From Syngnathus acus (Eukaryota > Chordata > Actinopteri > Syngnathiformes > Syngnathidae): a DNA stretch of 64,000 nucleotides. The translations under genes and the position numbers were made by a program. The stretch lies in assembly GCF_901709675.1 (NCBI RefSeq), contig NC_051097.1:10706039-10770038 (forward strand), written 5' to 3'. The notes beneath the pieces are model-generated. The model made no database searches. It was not told the DNA's origin and saw only the letters and a program-made list of their open reading frames with translations. Of this stretch, positions 12,401 to 24,400 are shown one piece after another (position 1 is the first letter of the stretch; each line of letters opens with the position of its first letter).

Positions 12401-15400
12401 AGTCATAACATAGTGACGATGACTAACAAGATCCTCGTCTAGACTTCAGTATTTTACCAGTGATGGAGTAGCATTAGCCTGCTTCCTCTGCCCCGTGCTC
12501 GATAGAAACTCACTTATGTGTAAGCCAAGCTGAGTAATGGATCCCGAGAGTGTCTGGGCAGCAACCTGCTCGCTTTACTCAAGTATCTTGGGGGGGGAAA
12601 AAAAAATTATGAGTAGCGTCCACGTGATTGTCGAGCTGTAGGAGAACTCAGCGATGCGAGCGAGGGCTTGACTAATGCATCTAGCAATAGCCGAGCCTTG
12701 GGAAGAAGAAGAAGAAGAAAATTTGTGCATCCTGCGAGGCCACTAAAGGAAAGACTACCGATTCAGCTGATCAAGTCTGCAAACTAAAGTAAACTCGGCT
12801 AAATGGAGTCGGCACAAAACTCAACAAAGTGATGGAAATCAAAAATGGGCCGCTTGTCTTGCGCCTTGAGTGTTGCGTGGGAAGAAATTCGGTGCCCTCC
12901 TTTACCCGCCCCCCCCCTCTTGTGTTTTCCTCCGCGCCTTTGTCCATTGCCACAAGGCTGATTGAATATTCAGGTCAAGAAGTGAGAAGCAGCGCTTTCA
13001 CTCGTCTTTCCAATCGCTTTGGCCGTGCAACTGTCCGTCGGCACCCTCGAGCGCTGACGGCGCCGTTACGCAAGCGCTTTCTGGTACCTACTAGTTGAAA
13101 GTCAAGTTGGTGCAACAAAAAAACACGCCAATTATGCGCAGTTTGCATCTGTGTTGTTGGCCACAAGTAATAGTTTGTACCCTGCTCGGAATCCTTATTG
13201 GTTACAAATTTAGCTATTGCAATATAACAGATGAAAATTTAATATGTTATGCTTTTTTTTTTGCCAGCAAGCTGCTTTTAATCTCTCACTGTTGCCATGA
13301 CTCCCAGCGCCGGTACACCGCAGTGTGATGCCCGTGATTAGCTCAACCTTTGCCCCTTGACCTCAGTTCACTGCTTTGTGTCATTAGCGTGACCTTTGAC
13401 CTCCTGATGTATTCACTGTTCTGACATCTGCTATTGGAGTTGTTGACAAAACACCTACGTGCTCTTCAAGCTGATAACCTATTGACTCGTTGCCCTTCAA
13501 CTAACAGGCTGTTGTGATTTTTCCGATATTTTCCCTATGTATGCGTACAATATGCACATAGACCCGCCATTTATCGTGTGAGTCAACACGTAAGTCTGAA
13601 TCGTTTCTTCCATGTGATTCCTCTAAGTGAGTCGTTGCATCGAATCTTCTGAATATTCGCCGTTGTTTCAATGTTGATTCAAACAATCAGTCTGCAGTGT
13701 TACCGTGTGATTCAGTGAACCGAATCATTTGAATGCACTGCTGCATTTTCACGTGAATCGAATCATTTGAGTCAAAGTTGGCAAAGTTACCATGTGATTC
13801 TGCTAATTCGCATCAGTGAACCAAATCCTTTGAGTCTGCTGCTGTTTCCATGTGAGTCAAGTCACGTTAGACTCGAGTCAGTGAACTGAATCCCGAATCC
13901 ATTGGTGTGTTTCCACACAAGTCAAATCACATGAGTCTTCAATGTTTCCCGGATCGCACTAACTGTCCTTTTCTACAGAGTGGCTGCTGTCCAGACATTA
14001 ATACAGACCTCAAACTCTCGATTCCAGACTCAGTATTTGAATCATCAACTGATTCAGGAAGAGACCGCCTCTCTTATTCAGCATTGCCTGCAGCGTTGAA
14101 TATTTTCTGCTGTCATGCCCGCACATGCTCCTGTTTTTTTTTCTCTCTCTCTCTCTCTCTCTCTCTGTCATGCAGCCCGTTTGCTCTTCTTCCCCAAAAC
14201 TACTCCATGAAACAGCTTTTAAAAAGTTAAAACATAGATCCCTCCACGGACTACAATTTGCACAACTCCCGGCAGATTCCCACGCCCAGGATGAGCTCCC
14301 GACACAAAGGCACACTTACACCCTGCTGCTGAACAAATGAAACATGGTGCGGCGGAGTCTCTCCAGGACGGAAGCGCGACTCCCGTGTCGCTCGAGCGGC
14401 TCGCATTCCTCAAAAGCAGATGTCGCTTGTTTGCTTTTTTTCCCCTTCGGCTTTTTGCCGACCTGCGTTACGGACAGTCCTGGGAAACGCAATGGGAGAA
14501 AGAGCCTCTGCCCCTCTGAGCACAAGCTTCCCGAAGGATGTGTGTTGCTAGCAACACAACACTCCTCTCTCAACATTTAAAAAGACAGCGCTCCAAATGG
14601 CTGGGAGTCGACCATTGGGAGAAAAGACTAGTCACAATCACAATCAATTCTTTTAGCTGTCAAATTGTTTTGCTATCAAAAGTCTGTTCTCAGTCTTTGG
14701 GTTTGATAGTTTGAGCTGTCAGAAAAGCAAACAAAGTCAAAGTCACAGTTCTGCTCGACATGTTACTTTACACACACAACCCCACAAAAAAAAACTAATT
14801 TGCTCTACTTTTTGCTCAGAAACTTCTGTTTTTGGTTCTACTATAGAACAAAGTTTTTCTGCTGAAAGATTTGGTTATGTTCGCAGCGCACGATAATGCC
14901 TCGCGAGATCTATCAAAACGTCCGAGCTAAATTTCTGCATCCACTCGGATCCAATTCCTCTTAAAATGGACAGCGTGAGCGCTTCAAAGTGCTTCCAGTC
15001 TGACGCCGAAGCCGCGTGACAGCCAATCTCCCAAGGACATATATGGAGCGCGAGTCAGCCTGGCAGGAAATCGAGCCCCTCCCTCCTTGGTTCCACCATA
15101 GCAGGAAACCGAAGGGGGGGAAAACATGTCCGGCGAGCCAGCATTACAGCTTTTTGGCGTGGCTGGTCAACAAACGCCGGCCGGTAAATGGTTAACTGCG
15201 GAGGCCCGCTTTGGGGGGAAGGGTGGCGTAAGGGGGCTTTCCTCATTCCACTCCCTGCTTGTGATGATGTCATAGCTCACAAGGCATTTGTTTGGGATGC
15301 AGCTGCTGGGGCGAGATACTTATGCTACGCAAGGTTAACCCAAAAAAAATTGCTGCATTAATAGTCAATAAAAAAGTCAATAAAAATAAACTTTAGCCGT

Positions 15401-18400
15401 TTTCTGCCTTGGCATGATTACCGCTTTAATTATTTAGTTTATCCTCAGGTTGTTGGGGGGGGGGTTAAAAAAACTAAACTGGGCCCAGTACTCAATCTGT
15501 CAAGATCTCGTATCGCTACAATGATCGCAATGCCGGTGTCCAATTGCTTCTCCCGGAAGAACCTGATCAATGAGAAGAGCGGACGCTAGAGGAGAGTATG
15601 CAAAAGCTGTTTGTTTGATATTCAAACATTTGCAGCTTCCCAGCCAAATTGTCACGTAAGGAGAAGAGAACATTTGAAATGTTGACGTTCGAATCCGAGC
15701 TAGGCTCTGGTTTGTCCTCCTAATGAGGAGAAGAAGAGTTCTAGAAAATGGACGGATGCATTCTGAGGCCCAATTACCCAGCGTACACAAAATGATCCTC
15801 GAAGGCTATTACATAAGCGTAGCCGGTCATGCGTGAGGGAGCAACACCGAATTACGGCACCGGGCTCTCCACCTTCATTTTTTTTTGCTTTGTCACTCGC
15901 TTCTTCTATCTTCCTCCCCATCTCCGAGCAAAGACGACTTTGCGTCTGAGCCCCAACTAAGAAAGCTTTGTTTAGCTTGTAAACATCTATTCATGTGCAT
16001 AGAAGCGTTTTCTCACGCACCCCCCCCCGGCACACGGCAAGGTGGGTTGTGGCACATTCGAACTAATCCATACCAGTCCGACCTGACCTTACAAGCAATT
16101 ACACCTCCTTTACACAGACCACTGCACCGTCTTCTTCCCGTTAGCCCGATTCCAAGCGCCGGGACCGAGACGCACAATCGGTAATCGGAGATGGCCACGA
16201 CGAACGCGACTCGACCTTTGGACCGGAAGGTTCCGTACTGCAACGCCGTGTGTATTTATATAACGAGCTACACTGACAAGGAGGGGGGGGCGGAATAAGA
16301 AAGCCGATTTGAGATGGGAAAGGTACAAACACTGGTCCTGGATGTCACATTTGACTCCAGAGACTCACTTCTCCTCTGCTAAAAAGGAAATTGTGGCTGT
16401 TAGACAGTTTTTTTTTTTTTTATAGGTCATAGCAGACTGCCGGTGGAGGGCCATGTCAGCAATGTCCTGCTTTGGTGAGTATTGCGCAAAAAGGCATCTT
16501 GCTGCTTCAAGCAAGCAAGCAGTGCAAAATGTGACTACGTCGGTCGGTTTTTATCCATTGTCTAAGGTATCGCTTATCTAAGGACGGAACGTTCACCTGG
16601 TGAAAGGCAGAGCGGATTTTTGTTTTGGTTCGGCCAGCTCGCTTTTAACAAAAACGTCCCGGTTTGTTGGGTACGGCGTCAAAGGCGATTTGACAGAAAT
16701 CGGACATGAAAGAGGCTAATTTTGTCTCTTTGCATTGGGAATCAGGAAGTCTTTGAAGATTGCGGTTTGTTTGTCTCAGATCTCTCCGGTGCAATGTTTG
16801 TAAGTACAGGACAGTCACACATGTTTTGGTTTGGTTCGCTCGGTTCTAACGCAAAGATCCCAGTTTGTTGGGTTCTGTTTGAGCAACTCAAAGATTGTGG
16901 TGTGATTGCCTCTTCGGACAGAACCTTCACGTAGTTTGACTGAACCGGCAGTCGTCGAAGCGTTTACGATCAGGAGCACAAGAGAAGTTGTCCTAATCCA
17001 ACAATGTACGAGTGAGTCATCAATGGTGCCCAGACAAAACCGTGACTAACCACCACCAAGAGTATCACCAGTAACGGCTCGACAACGCGACGTGTTGCGC
17101 CCCTCGGCCCGCTAGCGCCTTGGCTGGGAACGGACGGCGGCGGCCCCCCTACCGGCTGCGGAGAAATGTCTTTCTTTTGCCTCTAGCGGAATGACAAACA
17201 ATGCCTCCCTTGCAAGGCAGGCCCTCTTGGGAATTAGCGGGAATTAGATCATGACGACGCACGCACGCACGCACGCACGCACGCACTGGAGGGGATGCGG
17301 TCCCTCCCTTGAAAAAACACCCAAAAGACGGCACGTGAAGCGGCGGGGATGAAACTCACCAGGCATCCTCAGAATTCCAGAGCGAGCGAGCGAGCGACTG
17401 TGAAGCTGGACAAGAGGAAGAGGGGATGCAGCGAGAGAGAGAGGGGGGAGGAGGAGGAGGAGAAGAACCCCCGTGAGGCAGGGATGGATGCTTTTATGTT
17501 TATCCGTCTCTCCCCCCCCCTTGTCGCTGGACTTCCTCCTGCCTTGCTTTTCCTTATCCGGCCGGACCGCCACAGCGACTCCCTCCAGTCCCGTGTCTAC
17601 GTGCCCCACTTCCCCCGGCTCAAATTCGGGGAGAGGGTGGACGACGGTGCTTTTCGATTGCCTTTTGTCCTCCCGTGCGGCTCAAGCTCTCCCTTTCTCT
17701 GTCAGTGATTGACTGCGCCTCCCCATCGCTGTCTCCTTGTGCGGGGAGGAGCCTAGCTGTGCAGGCAGGCGGGGCGGGGCGGGGCCGGCCGGGGTGAGGG
17801 GCAGGGAGGGTGTGTTCTATCACATGGATGTGTGTGTGCTGCAGGCCAGGCCAGCTCCTAGACTGCCTGTGCACAGACGCCTCGCTGTGCACATCTGCGC
17901 CATGTTAGATGTGGCTAAGTGACGATTGGCTCCTTTATTTGCTACTGATGAATCACTGCAGGGGAGAGCCAAAGTCATGGGATGTCCAAACTACGGTCCG
18001 GGGGCCGCTTATGTCCCGTCTGTGGTTTTTTAGCGGTCCGCGGCATATACTAAAATAATATGTCACACGGATCGCGATGCTATTAGTTCAGAAGTTGGTC
18101 TGCCACATGCAACATGGCTGACCCATCGAGTCAGGTGTCCGTATAAATATATATTTCGATACACATCTATGGGTGAGCATAGCCCCGCTCCCAGCCCCCT
18201 ACTCACACCCTTCTTGTGGCTCCACTGGTGCTCTTTGTCCTGTCAGCTGTGGTGCAAGTTGCACTGGCCCAGTCAGCTGTTGTCGTTTCTATTCAGACGG
18301 ACGCAATTATCTAGGGCAACTTATTAGGCAGTTTAAAAAAGAAAGGAGGGCAGGGGACAAAGGGGACTTCCAGGGGGCTACTTGTAGAACTACCGCTAAT

Positions 18401-21400
18401 GGACGATGGGGAGTGAGAGTTCCAGCCCTGCTATTGCCTCCCTGCATGTCTGTGTTGAATGATGTCATCAAATATGACATCATTCAGCCCATTCTTTCCC
18501 GGATCAACACAATGCAGCCAAAATAAGGAGAAGTTCAAACACACAAAATTACGTCATTCATAGTGTGCAGCTATAGCGCAGATCGTGGCATTTTATAATA
18601 TACAAGCTAACTTGCCAAGGAAGATGTATAAGATGAAGACATTTTCTGACTAATGACATGAAATTGGGTCGTATCCCTCAAAGTGGTAGCCGACTCGCGA
18701 CATCCTTCAACATTTATTTATTTATTTTTTTATCAGTTTCGTGGAAACTGAATGCGGCTTTAAACGGAGCTTTAAAAAGACATGGGGCCCCAGAAGGGGA
18801 AGGATGAGAGATAAGAGCGCCGTTTGAAGGCTTCATAAATGCTCCATCACGACAACAGCGCCTTCGTCGCTCGTTTGAAAGCACCCAGAGTCTCGTTGCA
18901 TTTTAATGAAGATCATGAAAAGGTTGTGTTCTGATTTTGCTCGGGCTAACTATTTTGTTTGAAAGTTGAGTGAGTACTTAAGGATGGTCCAAAATCTGTA
19001 TTTCATTTGACTGCTAGTTCAAAATGGTAGCCGAGTTTCGACCAAGAGGAAGGGGCAGAGAAGGTGCCCAACGAACAGATTGATGTTGCCGCGAGTGGCC
19101 GAGATGGCCGCGTCGGGTCGCGCAGTCGCTAGCGGGGTGCGCCGCAGCCTCGACGAGGCCCTCGGTATTCCCGTCACGCTCGTGGCTCATCCATTACAGC
19201 TCATTACCCAAACAAGAGAACGAAAGAGTGGAGCCGAGGAAGAAAGAAGCTCACAGAAGCCTCGGCGGGGCTGCGACCGCGGCGGACGGATGAGTGCACG
19301 GCGCAGACGTCCGTGATGTAACATTTACAATTTACTTTGATTGTGATGGTTTCAAAAAATCTACATATTAAATATTGAAGCCAAATTGGCTTTGTTTTTA
19401 TGTCATTACGTTCTTCTTTACAAAATCCCTTAGTTAAGTTTGCCGTGGACTTTAGATCATAGGTGACAAACCCGAGGCCCGGGGGCCAGATAGGGCCCGC
19501 CACATCATTTTACGTGGCCCGCGAATTGTGCATCAACTTCATGTGTCATTACTAAATAAAATGTTTTATTTAATTTTAAAAAATAGTTATTGCTCCCAAT
19601 TTTTATTTCCATTCATTTTTTAAAAAATATTTTAACTGGTTTTACTATTTATTGGAGTTGTGACAAAAATGAGTTTGACAGCTCTGCTTGGCAGACTTCA
19701 TTCTCAAGTGGCCACAAAGAGCACATGAAGGGTTAACGGAGACCTGAGGGAGGCTTGATCCCGCATATTGTGGTCACAACACCTGAGGTGTGTTCACATA
19801 ATTTAATACCTTCAAATGTCATCACTTTATTGGCTATACGGATGGATGTGGCAGCCCCACACACGCTCTGACAGCGCCCCCTATTGACACGACTCCGTCA
19901 CGGGCTATTGCTGCTTTACAAGAATGGTACATGTTTGCAAATGAGCATCATCATTGATTTATTTGAACAGATTTTCAATCGATATTGTCTGATAGCATTC
20001 AACTTGGGATTTTCAAAATGCGTGTGTGTTGTGCTAAATATAGACGTGGCCAGCGAGTGTCCAGCCTCTGATTATCATGTATAAATATTTCATTTAGGGA
20101 GTCCAGCTGCTTCTGTTTCTCATCTGCAACTCGCTCCCTCGAGTCTGCCTCGGGGGTCCGGAAGAAAAGAACAACCCTCGCGAGGCCAATGAGGAGTGGT
20201 TTGTATGAATAAGCATAACATGAGCAATGTGGATTTGCTCCCTGTATTGCATCTGCACATAACAGCAGGCATTTATTGGCTGCGTATGAAATTCCAACCC
20301 TATCCACTTCATCTACCAGTTTTTGCCCCTCCGACCGCCACAATGGGGTTGGGGTGGGGGGACTAGGGTTTGTCTTAGACTCACCTGTCATTGTCCACGT
20401 TGCGGAAGCCTGGCAGAATATGCCTGAAGCTGGAGTTGCGGTCCAGTTTGGGTTGACTCTTGGTGCGCTTGATGGAGCCCTTCAGCCGCCGACTCAAGAA
20501 GCCCTGCGCCACCCCCCCCCCAAAAAACAAACACAGACTCAGGAAAAAGTTATGCAATCAAATTCACATGGCAGTGTGTCACAAACAACAAGATAATCCA
20601 AATCAGCCTTTTTTTTCTCAAGCCAATCAAGGCATCCTGTTTAATCACGCAAACATGACATTCACTTTCAAAGCTACGAGTGCTCTTCATCATCATCTTT
20701 ATCATCCCAATAGAGTTGGCGCGCCCCCGTGGCCTGCCTTTATGAGCCCCCTTGTTCATCTTCCGGCGAGTAAAGTCGGGACAAGGTTAAAGACGTTACC
20801 TGAACTTAAAGCGACACATAGCATCTCCATTATTCGATGATTACATGTTGTGATTCCCCGCTTATGACATCATGGCGGTGCCGTGACTGCTTTCGATTCA
20901 AACACAGTAATCAAGCGCTAATTTGCCAGATACACGCCTTCCGTTGCGTCTGTTTTTTTATTTCCACTCCTCTTTGTCTGACTGCATTTACTTTCACCCT
21001 GGCGAACATCTGCACTCGCACTCCCCAAGCGCGCCGCCGTCGCCATGGCAACTGTCGGCTGGCATTTGGAGCGAGAAGAATATTAAGAAAAAAGAAAAAG
21101 TGTCAGGATGCTGCCAGTGTTTGCCGTGACGTGAGGCTGCTTTTATTTGGCGGGAGAAGCGGGGGTTGAATCGGGAGGATGATTGCGGAGCGCTCATTAA
21201 ACGTCGCGTGTTTATGTAACCGTGCGCAACTGTCGAGTATTTTCATCCTGGTGAAGCTCAAAGCACCTGGCTTTCAATTTGAAGATTGATTTCTTCCCAC
21301 TTTTATTACCAAACGCAAAGAAAAGCTTAAAAACAAAGAAAACAAAATGCAGTACATGGTAGTCAACATTGGTGAGGGAGCTGCCATTTTGTCTGTAGCG

Positions 21401-24400
21401 ATGCTAAGCTAAGCGCAACAGAGGTTTTTCTTTTTGCCAGCGTTTGTTTCTTACGTTACCGGCATTCAAAATAACCACTGACAATGAACGAGTGCCAAGA
21501 TTAGCAAGATAGCTAGGGTTAGCTGTCCGTAGCGATGCTTAGCTAAACGCGAGAAGACATATTTGTGAGTTACTACTCTGTGTTGCTGCTCCATGTATGC
21601 TTAGGCAGTAGTTGTTTGAAATTGGCGTACCACTGCACTCGATCGTTCAGCGGCATCCTTGCATTTCCACGTTTGTTACACACGGTAGTCATACGACACA
21701 CTGCCGTCCGTCCCTGTCGGCCCATTAGGGCAACTGTGTAATTACCCGCTAGAGATGCAAAGGTCGCCTCGGGCTTTGGGCCATAATTAGAAAGCAACTT
21801 TATGACAGGCACAACAACATGGGTCTTTTGTTTGCCGCGACAAGCACCTGTCGCCAGGTAACAACAGCTGAGAACATCCAACAAAGACATGTTTAAATCA
21901 AGCTCACATGCTAGGAATAGCATTTTGTAAATATCCTCTTCAAGGCTTTGCCAAACGCCTAATCCCTTGCACACGAGCGGTTGAACCGATTAGTCGACGA
22001 CACAATCTTGAAGTAAACAAATGGTGGATGACATTAGCAGTTAGCCTCGCTAGCTACTCCCATCACCTATGGTCTTAACGCTTCGGACCTGCGGTTCCTT
22101 GGGTGGACTGTCGTCGAACAACAAAGGCAGCGGCATCAAGTCCGACGCCATCTTCGCCCCCAAAATATTATGCCTGATAATGACTTTCCTCATCCTATCA
22201 CCATTGCGACACAAGTGTCACTTTATGACACTAAAAGCAATACTTGTTACTTTATGACACTCACTTGTGTCAACAAATAAGCATAAATCAATGTGCGCAC
22301 CTGCAAATCTATCCACAAATTTGGGGTTCTTCAGGACCATTCAACTATACTGAGAAAAAAACTATTCACTACAACTCAGCAAACACACATGCTAAACCAA
22401 ACACCTGTTAAGAATTTGAATGATGCAAACATGTTATTTAACCTTGTCCTCTTCCCGCTGTTGGAAGGTAAAAAGAAAAAGTGAGGACCAGGGCTGCTGT
22501 GCCTGTCATTACACTCTCAGCGGAGGCTATTCTCTCACTTTCATTCAGTCCGAATGGATGACTGACATCTACATTAACCCCACTCACACACCAGGGGGGC
22601 CGGAGGCAGGTGGGGAGCCATCGTCACAGAAGGTCGGCGGTGCTGCAAAGCGCATTTAATCTGCCTTCGTCAAGCGACGGAAAAACGACAGGAGAAAAAG
22701 ACATATGCTGAGGGGATGTAATACAAAGAAAAAAAAAAAAAGGAGAGCGAGAATCATGCTGAGAAAAAAGGGGACAGAAATAGAATTGAGTGGCCTGGGA
22801 AAGAAATAATATAGACAGAGAAAATGACTGCTGGTTGAGGCTGAATAAACGGAGCGACGGACTGTTTAAAATAAAGCAACAGGAGTCATTAAAAACATAA
22901 AAGCACATGACAGCGATACAAGAGTGAATGCAGCAATAAAATGGGGATAAAAAACACTATGAAATTCAGGAAATATGTCAAAAGGAGCCTTTGTATTGCC
23001 AACCAATCTAAGTCATATGCTGCCCCCTCCTGGTTTGGAGTAAAACATCTACAACATGTCGACGTGTAATACCGAAAAATGATAGCAAACAATGGCAAGA
23101 AATTCCATCAAAATATAGTTGCCATATCGCTTAAAAATAATATTCTATTTGAGGAAATGAAATCTGAGGTTGCAGTCGGACACAAACTACTATCCTGGCA
23201 TTTACGCGTTGTTTGTGATGTATTTATTTTTAATCCATATTAGGGAAGTAGAACTTTGAAGACAGCAGAGGAGTTTTGAGCGCCGCTTCCTTTCCGAGTG
23301 TCGTCTCCACCAAACAAGGTGACGGAGAAACATTTTGACAGATTTAGCACAGGAGCACTTTAGATGTTGCCGTGAGGAGAGAGAGAGTATTGAGAGGGTG
23401 TTTTTTTTTTTTTTTTTTAAAGCTGAAACCAGGAATGCACTGATCCAACCATCTACAGTACAGCGCTCCCGCATAACATTTCAAAGGTTTTCCAAACTGA
23501 ATAAGTATATGGGGAGGCCTATAATTAACGTAGCGAAAAAACACCAATAAATCTCAGGATGCATGCAATGTTTTTGAAAAAGTTGAAAAATCTTCGAAGA
23601 CACAGGCCCATCTGTTTTGGAGTCATGCACCCAATTGGGACTTATTTGGAGTCAATATCCAAGTAGTCAAAGTATAGTGAATTCACCTGAAATGGCTGCT
23701 TCATAACAAAATGGCCGACTTCTTGTTTCGGCATGGGTAAAACTGGTGGGAAACAGTTGGTTTGAAACTTTCCAGGGGGTGATACTATGTGAATTTTGGG
23801 AGGTCGAGCTCAGGGTTGCTAACATGTATCCCTTTAAGATGACAAAGCGAATTCACGTTCAGCTCGTTTACAGTATTAGCAAGCATACAAGCCAAAATAC
23901 CAAAAGGCGAGAGCTTAAAAATGTTTCCATATTTCCGATACATATTTTCTTATTTATTTATTTTTTACACTGAAAAATGGGTCAATTTGACATACAGCTT
24001 TTCTGTAAACACATTTAGTATTTACACTTCACCTCTGCTGCGCCTCCTGGCTCGTTTCTTATTTATGCAAATACCCGCTGCTAATTGCTAATTAGCTTCA
24101 AATTGATGACTCATCACCGAATTTTCCACTCAATTAACCGCCTGTTTGTCTTTGGAATTAAAAGTGGCGCGCTGCATATTGTGCTGGTAAAAAAAAAAAA
24201 ATGCCGCCTGCGTGTGTTTTGCGTGCGTGTTGCACATTGACCGACCGGCATGTGCTCGCTTGAACCGGCTTTGATGTCACGCAGGGAGAAATGAAAGCAG
24301 AATCTGCGGCGGACTTGCGCAGCCACGCGCGAGCCCGAAGCCTCGGCGGTGAACATAAAAAAAAAACGACGTTTCCACTTCATCAAAGCCAGTCGGGCTC

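Larger units (their letters stand above)
11996..20384 (-). other. DAB2IP intron 3 (8.4 kb)
   Basis: Holds the alternative promoter at 17.4-17.9 kb, a GAATC-rich degenerate repeat (13579-13946), TC, ACGC and homopolymer tracts, a diverged duplication (16621-16925), a 13-bp stem palindrome at 18456 and hAT-like repeat pieces at 17978 and 19458. No other exon seen. Confidence 0.6.

Noticed and set aside
15684-15700. GTTCGAATCC resembling the T arm of a tRNA
   Set aside because: The flanking bases do not pair into a T stem, and no acceptor stem or A/B boxes fit.
18173-18526. Plus-strand frame of 117 codons with a Cys-rich start
   Set aside because: It includes the palindrome at 18456 and follows a repeat fragment; no similarity recalled and no splice or promoter context.
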